Source: Limnohabitans sp. T6-5
Lineage (GTDB): Bacteria > Pseudomonadota > Gammaproteobacteria > Burkholderiales > Burkholderiaceae_C
Assembly: GCF_003063315.1 (NCBI RefSeq)
Contig: NZ_NERV01000002.1
Location: 868,001 to 932,000, forward strand
DNA length: 64,000 bases
Reading direction: 5' to 3'
Part shown: piece by piece, positions 9,976 through 20,283 of the stretch
Layout: each line of letters begins with the position of its first letter
Position numbering within the stretch: the stretch's first letter is position 1
Made by a program: the position numbers and the translations under genes
The notes under the pieces: generated by a model
Seen by the model: the letters and a program-made list of their open reading frames with translations, nothing else
Databases searched by the model: none
Told to the model about the DNA's origin: nothing

Positions 9976-11016
9976 TCAGCGACTGGACAACAAAGTGCGT
10001 ATGGGCGCAGGCAAACCCAATTCTGGCCAATCGGTCGCGTCAATCCACTGTCCGTCACCCAATGGGGCAGGCACTGAACCACTCAATCGCACCGGATGTA
10101 AATGCAAATCCCGATGCGTTAGCACATGCTTCCAGGGCTCAACGTACTGTGCGTCTTGTCCGTGCGGCCAAGCGGCCAACAATTGGGCTTCTGAATCAAA
10201 CACCGGCAAACTGAACAAACCTGCCCATATGCCGTTTTGTGGCCGCTTTTGCAACCACACCTGGCCCAATGAGTTTTCGGCCCACAAGAGCCAAAGCGTC
10301 GCACTGCTGCGTTTGAGTTTGCGAGTTTTGACCGGGTACGCGAGGGGTTCTCCTTGCGCCCGAGCCTTGCACATCTGATGAACTGGACACGTAGCGCATT
10401 GCGTTTTGCGCGGCAAACACAATGTGGCCCCCAGATCCATCAAGGCTTGGGTGTAACGGGGCATATCGGCCGCTTGCTTGGGCAACAATTTTTCAGCCCA
10501 ATGCCAGAGTTGACGCTCATGCCTGGAGACGGCCAAATCATCGGCAAAACCCAAAACACGGGTCAGAACCCTTTTGACGTTGCCATCCAGAATGGCCACA
10601 CGCTCCTGAAAACAAAACGCCGCAATCGCTGCGGCCGTAGAACGACCGATACCCGGCAAAGTTTCCAAGTCCTGGGCCTGCCGTGGAAACTCGCCGCCAA
10701 ATCGGCTCATGACCTCCTGTGCACAGCGGTGCATATTGCGGGCACGGCTGTAGTAACCCAGACCACTCCACAAAGCCAGCACATCGTCTTGCTCGGCCGC
10801 AGCCAGCGCGGCCACATCCGGGAATCGGCTCAAGAACCGCGCAAAGTAATCGAGCACGGTGCTGACTTGGGTTTGTTGCAGCATGATCTCGGACAGCCAG
10901 ACCCGGTAAGGATCTTGCGTGTTTTGCCAAGGCAGGCTTTGCCGCCCATGCAGGCGTTGCCAACGCACCATGTGATCGGCAAAATCTGCAGGAAATGGGG
11001 TCACGGTTTCTGACAT
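9976..11016 (-). CDS. mutY: A/G-specific adenine glycosylase
   Basis: Removes adenine mispaired with 8-oxoguanine. Using the ATG at 11016 (MSETVTPF) gives 346 aa; the ATG at 11076 adds 20 residues that are not family-like and lie deeper inside mutM. The catalytic Glu region [10 protein letters not shown], the helix-hairpin-helix [15 protein letters not shown] with the Asp of [12 protein letters not shown], and the 4Fe-4S loop C-x6-C-x2-C-x5-C (from CLPRKTQC) are intact. The C-terminal NUDIX-like 8-oxoG recognition domain follows. The start overlaps the end of mutM by 16 bases, coupling both enzymes of the oxidised-guanine repair pathway. Confidence 0.95.
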   Translation of the reverse strand: MSETVTPFPADFADHMVRWQRLHGRQSLPWQNTQDPYRVWLSEIMLQQTQVSTVLDYFARFLSRFPDVAALAAAEQDDVLALWSGLGYYSRARNMHRCAQEVMSRFGGEFPRQAQDLETLPGIGRSTAAAIAAFCFQERVAILDGNVKRVLTRVLGFADDLAVSRHERQLWHWAEKLLPKQAADMPRYTQALMDLGATLCLPRKTQCATCPVHQMCKARAQGEPLAYPVKTRKLKRSSATLWLLWAENSLGQVWLQKRPQNGIWAGLFSLPVFDSEAQLLAAWPHGQDAQYVEPWKHVLTHRDLHLHPVRLSGSVPAPLGDGQWIDATDWPELGLPAPIRTLLSSR

Positions 11017-11816
11017 GTTGGGCAGTAAAAAGTGGTACGCTGACCTTGCAGCATGGATCGAATGGGTGTGTGACACATGCGGCAGGGCTCTCCCGCGCGA
11101 CCGTAAACCGCTGCCTCCAGCTGAAAATAACCGGTGCGGCCTTCGGCATTCACAAAGTCTTTCAAGGAGCTGCCGCCTTGCTGCACGGCACGGGTCAGCA
11201 CTTGAATGATGGCCGCATGCAATTTGGCCACGCGGGGCCGGGACAAGCGTGAAGCCCGGGCGGTCGGGCGAATGCCTGCCATGAACAGTGATTCGGATGC
11301 ATAGATGTTGCCGACCCCCACCACTTCATGACCCGCCAGCAAGACCTGCTTGATGGCTGCGTGGCGTTTCTTGAGCGCTTGGCCAAACTCAGCAACATCA
11401 AAACCGCCGTCGAGGGGCTCAACACCCAAATGTCCCAACAGTTTCTGAGCTTGAGGCGACACCTCCGAAGGTGCCCAGACCACCGCACCAAATCGGCGGG
11501 GGTCGTGCAAACGCAAAACACCCTGAGTGGTCACCAAATCCATGTGGTCATGGGGACCTGCCACAGGCTGGCTTGGCGAAAAATTTAAACTGCCTGACAT
11601 GCCCAAGTGCAACAGCAACAAGCCTTCGTCCAAGTCCAGCAAAAGGTATTTGCCCCGGCGCCTGACTGCAAGCACTTGCCGTCCGACCAAGCTTTGAGCG
11701 GAGATGCTCAAAGGCCAGCGCAAGGGCTTGCCCAAGCGCAAATCCAGGATCGTAGATGAAACGATGCGGTCGACAAAGCTGCGACGAGTGACTTCAACTT
11801 CAGGGAGCTCGGGCAT
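11001..11816 (-). CDS. mutM: Formamidopyrimidine-DNA glycosylase
   Basis: Bifunctional glycosylase/AP lyase that removes 8-oxoguanine. It has 271 aa and begins MPELPEVEV, with Pro2 as the catalytic nucleophile and Glu3. The H2TH region [13 protein letters not shown] and the C-terminal zinc finger (CRMC ... CPTC) are intact. It precedes and overlaps mutY on the same strand, an arrangement that joins both branches of 8-oxoG defence. The divergent TPR lipoprotein-pathway gene starts 76 bases away. Confidence 0.96.
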   Translation of the reverse strand: MPELPEVEVTRRSFVDRIVSSTILDLRLGKPLRWPLSISAQSLVGRQVLAVRRRGKYLLLDLDEGLLLLHLGMSGSLNFSPSQPVAGPHDHMDLVTTQGVLRLHDPRRFGAVVWAPSEVSPQAQKLLGHLGVEPLDGGFDVAEFGQALKKRHAAIKQVLLAGHEVVGVGNIYASESLFMAGIRPTARASRLSRPRVAKLHAAIIQVLTRAVQQGGSSLKDFVNAEGRTGYFQLEAAVYGRAGEPCRMCHTPIRSMLQGQRTTFYCPTCQKP

Positions 11817-11892
11817 GTTTTTTCCAGATCAAGAGGCGGATATCCGCCTCTCGTGCGCATGTCAAAAGAGTGACTGGATTATGATCGTCTGC

Positions 11893-13614
11893 ATGAAATT
11901 CTGGTATCAACTTGCTGTCTTGTCCTCTTGCATCACTGGTGCTTTGGCCCAATCTGCCGCGCCTCAAGCGGACAAACTGCCAGAGCGCTCAGCGTTGGAC
12001 GCGGTTTTGTTTTATCAGGTGTTGCTCGGCGAGTTGAATGTCCGGGAAGGCTCTGCGGGCAGCGGGTTTTCCATCATGCTGGATGCAGCGCGTAAAACAC
12101 GCGACCCGGCACTTTTTCAACGGGCAGTAGACATTGCCCTGCAAGCTCGATCCGGAGAGGCCGCATTACAAGCTGCACAAACCTGGAAAAAAGAACTGTC
12201 TCAAGCGACGGAGCCCAATCGCTACATTCTGCAAATTTTGCTGGCACTCAACCGAATAGAAGAAGCAGGTCATGCCCTAGCTGTGTCAATCAATGAATTG
12301 CCATTGGCTGAGCAAGCACCAGCCATTGCGTCAGTACCCGGCGTCTTTGGGCGTGTACAGGACAAATCCTTGGCTGCGGATGTGGTGGAAAAAGCCTTGG
12401 CCAAAGCACTCAAGAGACCGGAAACCGCCGCCAGTGCCTGGACAACCATCGGGCGCATGCGTCGCGATGCCAACCAAATACCACAAGCCGTAGACGCCGC
12501 GGTCAAAGGCCATACGGCTGACCCTCATGCACAGGGCCCTTTGATCTTGTCGCTCAGCCTGATGAGCACCTCCAGCAACACACTCAAACCCTTGCTGGAT
12601 GCAGCGATGAAGCAGGACACCTCCGCGCCATTGCGTCTGGGTTATGCGCGCACTTTGATCGCATTGCAGCAGACTCCTGAAGCTCTGGCACAACTGAGCC
12701 TGCTGAACACGAAATTTCCCGAATTTTTCGATGGCTGGCTGGTGCATGGTTTGCTGCTGCTTGAAAACAACCAAGCCACCGATGCCGAATCACGGCTGCA
12801 GCAATATGTTCGACTGACTGCTCAAAACAAAGACCCTGAACATCAAGCGGGCCGCACTGAAGCCTTGTTTGCGTTGTCACAAATCGCACAACGGCAAGGA
12901 CACCTGGGCCGCGCCCATCAATGGCTGGCCCAAATGCCTGTCGGTGCAGATCCCATCAAACTGGCCAGTCGACAAGCCGAGTTGCTGTCCCTGGAAGGTC
13001 GGCTTGACGAAGCACGTCAAGTGTTGGCACAAATTAAAACCACCACACCTGAGCAAGCCCTGCAGAAAAGCTTGGCTCAATCGCAATGGTTGCGCGAAAA
13101 CCAACAGGCCGAGCAAGCCTATTCACTCGTGAAAACCGCATTGGCTGCATCACCCAACCATGCAGAATTGCAAACGGAGTTGGCCCTTATTTGCGAAAAG
13201 CTCAAAAAATTCGATGAGATGGAAGCCCTGTTGCGGCAAATCATGAAAAGCAATCCCAAAGAACCCCATGCCTTCAATGCTCTGGGCTACTCTTTGGCTG
13301 ACCGTAAGCTCAGGCTCGATGAAGCACGCATGCTCATTACCCAAGCCGCGGCACTGTCTCCACAAGATGCTTTTATCCAGGATAGCCTCGGTTGGGTTGC
13401 CTTTCGGCAAGGCAACCACGCAGAAGCCTTGGAAATTTTGCGTGCAGCCTACAAAGCGCGTCAGGATGCAGAAATTGCAGCACACCTAGGTGAAGTCCTC
13501 TGGAACATGGGACTAACACAAGAAGCCGGAGCCATCTGGCGCGAAGGTCTGCAACTGAAAGCGGGCAACGAAACCCTGCAAGAGACCATCAAACGGTTCA
13601 ACTTCAAACCATGA
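11893..13614 (+). CDS. Exported tetratricopeptide-repeat protein
   Basis: A 573-aa protein with a probable signal peptide (MKFWYQLAVLSSCITGALAQ, cleavage after ALA). The remainder is almost all helical TPR-type repeats, clearest in the last third (AFNALGYSLADRKLRLDEAR and DAFIQDSLGWVAFRQGNHAE). A second ATG at 11881 is an alternative start. Its stop overlaps the lolB start (ATGA), and such TPR genes commonly sit before lolB in betaproteobacteria, so a role in envelope assembly is a fair guess; no biochemical function can be read from the repeats. Confidence 0.87.
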   Translation: MKFWYQLAVLSSCITGALAQSAAPQADKLPERSALDAVLFYQVLLGELNVREGSAGSGFSIMLDAARKTRDPALFQRAVDIALQARSGEAALQAAQTWKKELSQATEPNRYILQILLALNRIEEAGHALAVSINELPLAEQAPAIASVPGVFGRVQDKSLAADVVEKALAKALKRPETAASAWTTIGRMRRDANQIPQAVDAAVKGHTADPHAQGPLILSLSLMSTSSNTLKPLLDAAMKQDTSAPLRLGYARTLIALQQTPEALAQLSLLNTKFPEFFDGWLVHGLLLLENNQATDAESRLQQYVRLTAQNKDPEHQAGRTEALFALSQIAQRQGHLGRAHQWLAQMPVGADPIKLASRQAELLSLEGRLDEARQVLAQIKTTTPEQALQKSLAQSQWLRENQQAEQAYSLVKTALAASPNHAELQTELALICEKLKKFDEMEALLRQIMKSNPKEPHAFNALGYSLADRKLRLDEARMLITQAAALSPQDAFIQDSLGWVAFRQGNHAEALEILRAAYKARQDAEIAAHLGEVLWNMGLTQEAGAIWREGLQLKAGNETLQETIKRFNFKP

Positions 13615-14108
13615 GGTCACCGATGCTCAAGGGCCTGGCCTGGCTTGGCCTGAGCGCCTTGCTTGCCTTGTGGTTGGCGGGTTGCGCCACACACCAAATG
13701 CCTGCCCCCAGCGGCGCTTACTGGTCAGGGCGAATGGCTATACAGATTCAGTCTGATCCTGCCCAACAAATGAGTGTCAGTTTCGAGCTACAGGGATCTG
13801 CAGAGCAAGGGGACATGCTGCTGCTCAGCCCCATCGGCACGACCTTGGCTATGTTGAGCTGGACGCCACATAGCGCTTGGCTGGAGCAAAACGGGCAACG
13901 CACACACAGCGCAAACTTGCAATCCTTGAGTGAGCAACTGACTGGAACCGCACTGCCCGTCTCTGCCTTGTTTGAATGGCTGGCTGGTCGTGCGGCGAAT
14001 GCGCCAGGTTGGCAAGTCGATTTGTCTGCACATCCTCAAGGTCGTGTACTGGCCCAAAGAAAAATACCTTTGCCTGAAGCCGTTTTGCGCATCGTGCTCG
14101 ACCGCTGA
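13611..14108 (+). CDS. lolB: Outer-membrane lipoprotein receptor LolB
   Basis: Receives lipoproteins from periplasmic LolA and inserts them in the outer membrane. The 165-aa precursor has a lipobox LAGC with Cys25 as the lipidation site. The body shows the LolB pattern YWSGRMAIQIQ ... MSVSFELQG ... LLLSPIGTTLAMLSW. The ATG overlaps the TPR gene stop by 4 bases; a second ATG at 13623 could also serve. ispE follows after 48 bases, the usual order in Burkholderiales. Confidence 0.9.
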   Translation: MRSPMLKGLAWLGLSALLALWLAGCATHQMPAPSGAYWSGRMAIQIQSDPAQQMSVSFELQGSAEQGDMLLLSPIGTTLAMLSWTPHSAWLEQNGQRTHSANLQSLSEQLTGTALPVSALFEWLAGRAANAPGWQVDLSAHPQGRVLAQRKIPLPEAVLRIVLDR

Positions 14109-14156
14109 ACCTGTCACAAGCACGATACAAAAACGGTTGCTGGCGATAATCACATC

Positions 14157-15008
14157 ATGAAATCGCTGCACGATGTACCCGCCCCAGCCAAACTGAACCT
14201 TTTTTTACACATCACTGGCCGCCGGGATGATGGATATCACTTGCTTGAATCGGTGTTCATGTTGATCGACTGGTGTGACACCTTACATTTTGAAAAACGG
14301 CCAAACGCCGTGATCAGCCGCGAAGACCTCACCGTCAAACTGCCAGCCGATGACTTGATCACACGGGCTGCTCGGCTGCTTCAACAACATACGGGTTGTA
14401 CCGAAGGCGTGCACATCGCGGTTGAAAAACGAATTCCCGCCCAAGCAGGCATGGGCGGCGGCTCTTCGGATGCAGCCACTTGCCTGCTGGCACTGAATCA
14501 ACTGTGGAATTTAAAACTGGATCTTCCACGACTTGAAAAATTGGGGCTTCAATTGGGTGCCGATGTGCCATTTTTTCTGCGCGGCCGGAATGCCTGGGTG
14601 GAAGGTGTGGGTGAAAAAATTACCCCCATTGAACTGCCACGCGCTGACTTCTACGTCATCAAACCCAGTGCTGGAATCGAAACTTCTCAAATTTTTGCTC
14701 ACGCAAGCCTAAAACGGGACACAAATGCTGCTACAATTGCGGTCTTCGCTGCACAGACATATGACTTCGGTCACAATGATTTGCAAGCTGTCGTAGAAAC
14801 ATTATGTCCAGATGTCAAACATGCACTCAAAGTGCTCAATGACGCGGGATTAGACGGGAAAATGACAGGTTCTGGTAGTGCAGTATTTGCACACTGCAAA
14901 CCAGGCACACAGACAGTTTTGGTCCCTGACCACTGGACAGTGCGTAGATGCAGCAATTTGGATGCTCATCCTCTTGTAGGTTGGGCAGCCAGCGACAATT
15001 ATAGGTAG
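14157..15008 (+). CDS. ispE: 4-diphosphocytidyl-2-C-methyl-D-erythritol kinase
   Basis: GHMP-family kinase of the non-mevalonate isoprenoid pathway, 283 aa. It has the N-terminal [21 protein letters not shown] motif region, the ATP loop [16 protein letters not shown] near residues 97-112, and a C-terminal [13 protein letters not shown] glycine-rich motif. The tRNA-Gln gene begins 27 bases after the stop, then prs, matching the conserved lolB-ispE-tRNA-Gln-prs-rplY order. Confidence 0.96.
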   Translation: MKSLHDVPAPAKLNLFLHITGRRDDGYHLLESVFMLIDWCDTLHFEKRPNAVISREDLTVKLPADDLITRAARLLQQHTGCTEGVHIAVEKRIPAQAGMGGGSSDAATCLLALNQLWNLKLDLPRLEKLGLQLGADVPFFLRGRNAWVEGVGEKITPIELPRADFYVIKPSAGIETSQIFAHASLKRDTNAATIAVFAAQTYDFGHNDLQAVVETLCPDVKHALKVLNDAGLDGKMTGSGSAVFAHCKPGTQTVLVPDHWTVRRCSNLDAHPLVGWAASDNYR

Positions 15009-15035
15009 GCTGCTGTTTCAGCAGTCAACCCGTGT

Positions 15036-15112
15036 AGGGGAGTCGCCAAGTTGGTTAAGGCACCGGATTTTGATTCCGGCATGCAAAGGTTCGAATCCTT
15101 TCTCCCCTGCCA
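15036..15112 (+). tRNA. tRNA-Gln(UUG)
   Basis: A 77-nt cloverleaf with encoded CCA. Acceptor AGGGGAG pairs with CTCCCCT, the anticodon stem CCGGA/TCCGG holds the loop TTTTGAT with anticodon TTG, the T arm is AAAGG/TTCGAAT/CCTTT, and the discriminator is G. It sits between ispE and prs. Confidence 0.96.
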
Positions 15113-15159
15113 AATACGTTCATTCGTACAGGCCCCATTTTCTGATCGCTGGAATGCAC

Positions 15160-16131
15160 ATGCAGCCTGCTTCAAACACCCCCGACTTCATGCTGTTCAC
15201 CGGCAATGCCAACCCTGTATTGGCTGCCGAAATTGCTCACCATCTGGGCACCCAGTTGGGTGCTGCCGATGTAGGCCGCTTCTCTGACGGTGAAGTCACC
15301 GTCGAACTCAAGCAAAACGTCCGCGCACGTGAAGTCTTCGTAGTGCAGTCGACCTGCGCCCCGACCAACGAAAACCTGATGGAACTTTTGATCATGGTTG
15401 ATGCGCTCAAGCGCGCATCGGCTGGCCGCATCAGCGCTGTCATCCCTTACTTTGGCTATGCTCGCCAGGACCGTCGCCCACGCTCTTCACGTGTGCCGAT
15501 CACGGCCAAGGTAGTGGCCAACATGTTGCAAGCCGTGGGCGTTGACCGCGTCCTGACCATGGACTTGCACGCCGACCAAATTCAGGGATTTTTCGACATC
15601 CCCGTCGACAACATCTACGCCTCGCCTGTTTTGCTGGGCGATCTGCGCCAGAAAAACTACGAAGACCTGATCGTCGTCTCACCTGACGTCGGCGGTGTGG
15701 TGCGTGCCCGTGCTCTGGCCAAGCAACTCGGCTGCGATCTGGCCATCATTGACAAGCGCCGCCCCAAAGCCAACGTTAGCGAAGTCATGCACGTGATCGG
15801 CGAGATCGAAGGCCGCAACTGCGTGATCATGGACGACATGATCGACACCGCAGGCACATTGGTCAAAGCGGCCGAAGTGCTCAAAGAGCGCGGTGCCAAA
15901 AAAGTTTACGCCTATTGCACACACCCGATCTTCTCGGGCCCGGCCATCGACCGCATCTCCAAAGGCGATGCCCTGGACGAAGTCGTCGTGACCAACACAA
16001 TTCCGCTGACGGCACAAGCTGCCGCCTGCACTAAGATTCGCCAACTTTCTGTGGCCCCGCTCATCGCTGAAACGATGCACCGGATCGCCAACGGAGAGTC
16101 GGTGATGAGCCTGTTCTCGGATCAAATCTGA
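15160..16131 (+). CDS. prs: Ribose-phosphate pyrophosphokinase
   Basis: Makes PRPP from ribose-5-phosphate and ATP for nucleotide, histidine and tryptophan synthesis. From the ATG at 15160 the protein has 323 aa. Motifs are [10 protein letters not shown], the flexible loop [14 protein letters not shown] and the PRPP-binding loop [14 protein letters not shown] second ATG lies at 15154; GGA at 15151-15153 is correctly spaced only for 15160. It is followed by a clear terminator and then rplY. Confidence 0.95.
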   Translation: MQPASNTPDFMLFTGNANPVLAAEIAHHLGTQLGAADVGRFSDGEVTVELKQNVRAREVFVVQSTCAPTNENLMELLIMVDALKRASAGRISAVIPYFGYARQDRRPRSSRVPITAKVVANMLQAVGVDRVLTMDLHADQIQGFFDIPVDNIYASPVLLGDLRQKNYEDLIVVSPDVGGVVRARALAKQLGCDLAIIDKRRPKANVSEVMHVIGEIEGRNCVIMDDMIDTAGTLVKAAEVLKERGAKKVYAYCTHPIFSGPAIDRISKGDALDEVVVTNTIPLTAQAAACTKIRQLSVAPLIAETMHRIANGESVMSLFSDQI

Positions 16132-16151
16132 TCCTGTTCGGGCCACATGCG

Positions 16152-16184
16152 GCCTGCCGTCCACATGGACTGGCAGGCTTTTTT
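16152..16184 (+). terminator. Rho-independent terminator after prs
   Basis: GCCTGCCGTCC pairs with GGAC-T-GGCAGGC around an ACAT loop (one bulged T) and runs into six T residues at 16179-16184. Confidence 0.88.
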
Positions 16185-16231
16185 GAGTCAGGGCATCACT
16201 GGTCGCGGTGAGCCCTCTGATGGAGATAGCT

Positions 16232-16858
16232 ATGAAATTTGTCGCTTTTGAGCGTTCCAAGCAGGGTACGGGTGCGAGCCGCCGTCTGCGCAATGCCGGT
16301 CGCACACCTGGCATCGTTTACGGTTCCACATCGGCCCCTCAGCTCATTGAGCTGGACCACAATGCTTTGTGGCATGCTCTGAAGAAAGAAGCTTTCCACG
16401 CTTCGATCCTCGAGATGGAATTCAACGGTCAAAGCAGCAAAGTGCTATTGCGTGATTACCAAATGCACCCCTACAAGCAATTGGTGCAACACATTGACTT
16501 TCAACGCGTCGATGCCAACACCACTTTGCACATGAAAGTGCCATTGCACTTCAGCGGCGAAGAAGAGTCCGAAGCCGTCAAGACCGACAAGTGCTTGATC
16601 AACCACGTCGTGACAGACATCGAAGTGGCTTGCTTGCCTGCCAACTTGCCAGAATTCATTGCGGTGGATCTGAAGGGCCTGACCAAAGGCAATTCACTTC
16701 ACCTGAACGACATCACTTTGCCCACTGGCTGCAAGGCGGTGACCCATGGCAAAAAGAACCCTGTTCTGGTGTCAGTGGTAGCTCCAGTTGAAGAAGTGGT
16801 GGCAGCTCCTGCTGCACCTGCTGAAGAAACCAAAGGCAAGGGTAAAGGCAAGAAATAA
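16232..16858 (+). CDS. rplY: 50S ribosomal protein L25/general stress protein Ctc
   Basis: Binds 5S rRNA. This is the long Ctc/TL5 form of 208 aa: an N-terminal L25 domain (residues 1-95; [17 protein letters not shown]) and a C-terminal beta domain. It ends in an Ala/Pro-rich linker and a Lys/Gly tail (KGKGKGKK). The start at 16232 ([12 protein letters not shown]) follows GGAGATAGCT; the ORF extends upstream to 16208 but those residues are not family-like. Confidence 0.96.
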   Translation: MKFVAFERSKQGTGASRRLRNAGRTPGIVYGSTSAPQLIELDHNALWHALKKEAFHASILEMEFNGQSSKVLLRDYQMHPYKQLVQHIDFQRVDANTTLHMKVPLHFSGEEESEAVKTDKCLINHVVTDIEVACLPANLPEFIAVDLKGLTKGNSLHLNDITLPTGCKAVTHGKKNPVLVSVVAPVEEVVAAPAAPAEETKGKGKGKK

Positions 16859-16901
16859 TTTCTTGTTCTCCGAGATGACTGAAAGTTCATCTCAACCCAA
16901 T

Positions 16902-16931
16902 GCAAAAAGCCCGCTGATGCGGGCTTTTTGC
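16902..16931. terminator. Bidirectional Rho-independent terminator
   Basis: A 13-bp perfect stem (GCAAAAAGCCCGC at 16902-16914 with 16919-16931) around a TGAT loop lies between the convergent rplY and SCO1-like genes. A/T runs on both flanks suit termination of both. Confidence 0.88.
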
Positions 16932-16965
16932 TTCTTCAAAACAAAGAGGGGCTATTGGCACACAA

Positions 16966-17559
16966 TCATCGCGCTTTGAGCAAAATTTTTACATCTTCTG
17001 CCAGCGCTTGAGCGCCACTGCCATAACGGTTGTACAACCGGACACGACCTTGGGGATCAAAAGTGAAGCTTCCCGCTGAGTGATCCATGGTGTAACTGGT
17101 CGTTGACTTGCCTTCAATCTTTTTGTAATAAATCTTGAAGGCTTTGGTCACTTGCGGTAATTGCTGAGGGCTTGGTCGCAAAGCCACAAATCCAGGATCA
17201 AAACTGGCCATGTATTGCTGGAGCAAGTTGGCTGTATCGCGCTCCGGATCGATCGTGATGAATACGCTTTGCACGCGATCGCCATCAGGACCCAGCAAAC
17301 GCTTGACTTCCACCATTTCCTGCATTGTGGTGGGACAAACATCAGGGCACTGGGTGTATCCAAAAAACACGATCACGACTTTGCCGGAAAAATCCTTCAG
17401 AGTACGCACCTGACCATTCTGATCACTGAGTTCCCATCCTTGGGCATAGTCTGCTCCAGTGATATCAACTCCATGAAACGCAGGTTTGTCTTCACCGCAT
17501 GCCGTCAAGCTGACTACAGCCGCAAAAGCCAAAGCATTGAATAGTTGTCGTTTGTTCAT
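16966..17559 (-). CDS. SCO1/SenC copper chaperone, lipoprotein
   Basis: Delivers copper to the CuA site of cytochrome c oxidase subunit II. The 197-aa precursor has a lipobox LTAC (Cys21) and a thioredoxin-like fold with the copper motif CPDVC (Cys71, Cys75) and the distal His160. It is the last gene of the minus-strand oxidase cluster, 6 bases after ctaB. The convergent rplY gene is separated by a terminator. Confidence 0.93.
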   Translation of the reverse strand: MNKRQLFNALAFAAVVSLTACGEDKPAFHGVDITGADYAQGWELSDQNGQVRTLKDFSGKVVIVFFGYTQCPDVCPTTMQEMVEVKRLLGPDGDRVQSVFITIDPERDTANLLQQYMASFDPGFVALRPSPQQLPQVTKAFKIYYKKIEGKSTTSYTMDHSAGSFTFDPQGRVRLYNRYGSGAQALAEDVKILLKAR

Positions 17560-17565
17560 GAGCGC

Positions 17566-18456
17566 TCAAAAAAGATAATGATCCACCAGCAAGGCTGCAA
17601 ACAAAGCACTCAGATGGATCAATGAAAAACGAAACGTCTTACGTGCAAGTTCATCCGAATACTCATGGAAAAGCGCCACCGCATAACCAATAAAACCAAT
17701 GCTGAGCACCACGGCCACACTCAGGTAAAGCCAGGAACTCATGCCGTACACGAAAGGCATCAAGCAGGCCGCCATCAAAACCACTGTGTAAAGCAAGATT
17801 TGCAGTCGTGTGAATTCATTGCCATGCGTGACCGGCAGCATGGGTAGACCGGATTTGCGGTAATCCTCCACACGGTACAAAGCCAAGGCCCAGAAGTGAG
17901 GTGGCGTCCACAGAAAAATAATCAGGAACAAGATCAGTGCTTCCGGGCCGACATCGCCGGTCATGGCCGCCCAGCCCAAAACGGGCGGCATAGCGCCGCT
18001 GGCACCACCGATGACGATGTTTTGTGGCGTGAGTGGTTTCAAAATCACTGTGTAGACAATCGCATACCCCACGAATGTGGCGAATGTCAGCCACATGGTC
18101 AGTGGATTGACCATCAGAAACAAGATGGTTGACCCTGCCGTACACAACAAAGCAGAAAAAAGCAAAGCCTGTTGATCGCTTAACTCGCCTTTAGCGGTAG
18201 GGCGCCAGGCGGTGCGCTTCATTTTGGAGTCAATGGTTTTTTCAATCAAACAGTTAAACGCCGCAGCAGCGCCAGCGACCAACCATATTCCCAGGCAAGC
18301 CCAGAAACCAACGACAAGTTCAGCCGAGCCAGGCACACCTGGCACGGCCAACACCATCCCAATCAGTGCACAAAACACAATCAGTTGAATGACACGGGGC
18401 TTTGTCAGCGCGTTGTATTGCCGCCAAGCAGAGGAAGAAGCAGTAGCAGCATTCAT
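17566..18456 (-). CDS. ctaB: Heme o synthase (protoheme IX farnesyltransferase)
   Basis: UbiA-type membrane prenyltransferase of 296 aa that adds a farnesyl group to heme b. It has about nine hydrophobic segments and the Asp-rich motif region [36 protein letters not shown] near the N terminus is typical of CyoE/CtaB. Its start overlaps the ctaA stop by 4 bases, so heme O and heme A synthases are coupled. Confidence 0.95.
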   Translation of the reverse strand: MNAATASSSAWRQYNALTKPRVIQLIVFCALIGMVLAVPGVPGSAELVVGFWACLGIWLVAGAAAAFNCLIEKTIDSKMKRTAWRPTAKGELSDQQALLFSALLCTAGSTILFLMVNPLTMWLTFATFVGYAIVYTVILKPLTPQNIVIGGASGAMPPVLGWAAMTGDVGPEALILFLIIFLWTPPHFWALALYRVEDYRKSGLPMLPVTHGNEFTRLQILLYTVVLMAACLMPFVYGMSSWLYLSVAVVLSIGFIGYAVALFHEYSDELARKTFRFSLIHLSALFAALLVDHYLF

Positions 18457-19616
18457 GCAGCAGGCCTTGAATCAAAAGATGAAGCTCCGGTCACGTGATA
18501 TGCGGCCGAATGAAGAGAAGTAGTTGTGCGGCTCGTGCGCAATGCCCACGTGAGTACAACCACCATGGCCGATGCTCCACCAGTATGCGCTATCGCTGAG
18601 ACCAATGGCCAATCTAAAACCACATTGCTCATCCCGGTGATCAATTGCAAGCCGACCAATATCAACAGTAATTTCGACAAACGTGACATGCCTTCAACAG
18701 CACGAAGACGCCAGCCAAGCCACAGCAACACGGTCAGGACCAGCCATGCCGCACTGCGGTGAACATAATGAATAGCCGTCAAAGCAGCAAACGGCAGCAG
18801 CTGACCGTCAGTGTCATGGCCAAGCTCACGCCAAAGCCCAAAGCCTTGTCCATCCATCACTGGCCACCAACTGCCATTGCACGAAGGGAAACCTGAACAA
18901 GCCAGCACCGCATAATTGGTACTCACCCAGCCACCCAAAGCGATCTGTAGCCATACCAAGACCCAAGCAACGATCAAGCCCCTGTGTATGTGGACTGGCA
19001 AAGTAAAACGTTCCCTATCGTCATTTTGAACCGTCTGAGCAGTTAACAAAGCCAGCAAACCGATTCCAAATAACAAGTGCAAAGTCACAATGGCCGGAAA
19101 CAGTTTCATCGTCACCGTGAGCGCACCGAAAGCTCCTTGCACACACACCCACACCAAGGTGAACACCGGCCACCATGCATTGCGCGCGGTCAAGGGATGG
19201 CTGTGCTTCTGACGCCAGGTCAGCACCGTCAGACTGAGAATCAACACGCCAACCCCAGTGGCCATGTAACGATGCACCATCTCAACCCAGGCTTTGCCAT
19301 GCGTCACAGGCCCAGTAGGCAATGCTGCTTGGGCGGCATGAATTTGCATTTGTGCGCCAAGAGGGGTCGCACTACCGTAACACCCCGGCCAATCTGGACA
19401 ACCCAAACCTGAATCTGTAAGACGTGTAAACGCACCAAATAAAATGAGATCAAAAGTGAGGAAGAGCGTCAGCAACGTCAGTGTTTGCAAACGGCCGCTT
19501 GCAGAAGTCTGTCGATTTCGCCACATCGACCAGGTCAAAGGTACAACGGCTACAGCCAAGCCAGCGCCCATGATTTGTAATACAGGGGCCCAGTTGAACA
19601 GATTCACTTGCTCCAT
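18453..19616 (-). CDS. ctaA: Heme A synthase (COX15/CtaA family)
   Basis: Oxidises the C8 methyl of heme O to give heme A for the oxidase. It has 387 aa with eight predicted membrane helices and the conserved segment [17 protein letters not shown]. His residues of the heme sites are in VEMVHRY and [11 protein letters not shown]. It lies between the SCO-like membrane protein (3 bases upstream) and ctaB (4-base overlap). Confidence 0.94.
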   Translation of the reverse strand: MEQVNLFNWAPVLQIMGAGLAVAVVPLTWSMWRNRQTSASGRLQTLTLLTLFLTFDLILFGAFTRLTDSGLGCPDWPGCYGSATPLGAQMQIHAAQAALPTGPVTHGKAWVEMVHRYMATGVGVLILSLTVLTWRQKHSHPLTARNAWWPVFTLVWVCVQGAFGALTVTMKLFPAIVTLHLLFGIGLLALLTAQTVQNDDRERFTLPVHIHRGLIVAWVLVWLQIALGGWVSTNYAVLACSGFPSCNGSWWPVMDGQGFGLWRELGHDTDGQLLPFAALTAIHYVHRSAAWLVLTVLLWLGWRLRAVEGMSRLSKLLLILVGLQLITGMSNVVLDWPLVSAIAHTGGASAMVVVLTWALRTSRTTTSLHSAAYHVTGASSFDSRPAA

Positions 19617-19619
19617 ATT

Positions 19620-20282
19620 TCAACGCCCTGGCTGGTCCCACGATGCAGAAGCACGCAGCAATCGCTCCAAATCCTTTTTGGCTTTGGTGGCACTGGGCAC
19701 ATCCATGTTGGCGGGGAAACGCATCATAAAATTACCCATCGGGTCAATGACATACAGATGATCTTCTAATTGATAGCCTTGTGAAGGACTCAACCAAGAC
19801 CGCAATATAGATGCCTCTAGTCTAAGCACATAAGCTTGATTCAAAGCGGGCAACAAACTGTCTGACACTGACGCTTTATCAGTCACTAGCAATACGCGAT
19901 CTACCCGATCTTTATCCTTTCCCAGCACCTCTCGCAATTGACGCTGGAAATACAGGTTTTGCTGACAGCGTTCAGCACAATGGCCCGCTGCCACGGTGAC
20001 AAGTAGCCACTGCCCCTTCAAGCTGTTCAATGCTACGGATTGACCCTTCAAATCAGTTGCATGGACTTGTGGCATGTCTTTTTGTGGCGATATAAGTTCA
20101 CCATAGTTACGACGACCATCGGGTCGCACAACGTAATAAGTGAAATATGACGCAATCACCGGTGATGCACAAATCAGCATCAAAACGACCATTTTCCATC
20201 TGCCCATGCGAGTGCGCAGCTCATCTGCGTGCGCGACCTCATCGGGATGAGGCAAAGAGTGAACCGTCATGCCAAGAGGCAT
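19620..20282 (-). CDS. Membrane-anchored thioredoxin-fold (Sco-like) protein of the oxidase cluster
   Basis: About 220 aa from the start at 20282; a longer start at 20333 would overlap SURF1 by 50 bases, and an ATG at 20270 is also possible. One N-terminal membrane helix (VVLMLICASPVIASYFTYYVV) is followed by a thioredoxin/SCO-like domain with the pair GHCAERC (Cys102 and Cys106), the same CxxxC spacing as the Sco copper site. The adjacent helix motif and the late HLYVIDPMGNFMMRFP strand also match the fold. It is a regular member of Burkholderiales oxidase clusters; copper delivery or thiol reduction for CuA is likely but inferred. Confidence 0.82.
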   Translation of the reverse strand: MPLGMTVHSLPHPDEVAHADELRTRMGRWKMVVLMLICASPVIASYFTYYVVRPDGRRNYGELISPQKDMPQVHATDLKGQSVALNSLKGQWLLVTVAAGHCAERCQQNLYFQRQLREVLGKDKDRVDRVLLVTDKASVSDSLLPALNQAYVLRLEASILRSWLSPSQGYQLEDHLYVIDPMGNFMMRFPANMDVPSATKAKKDLERLLRASASWDQPGR

Positions 20283-20283
20283 A

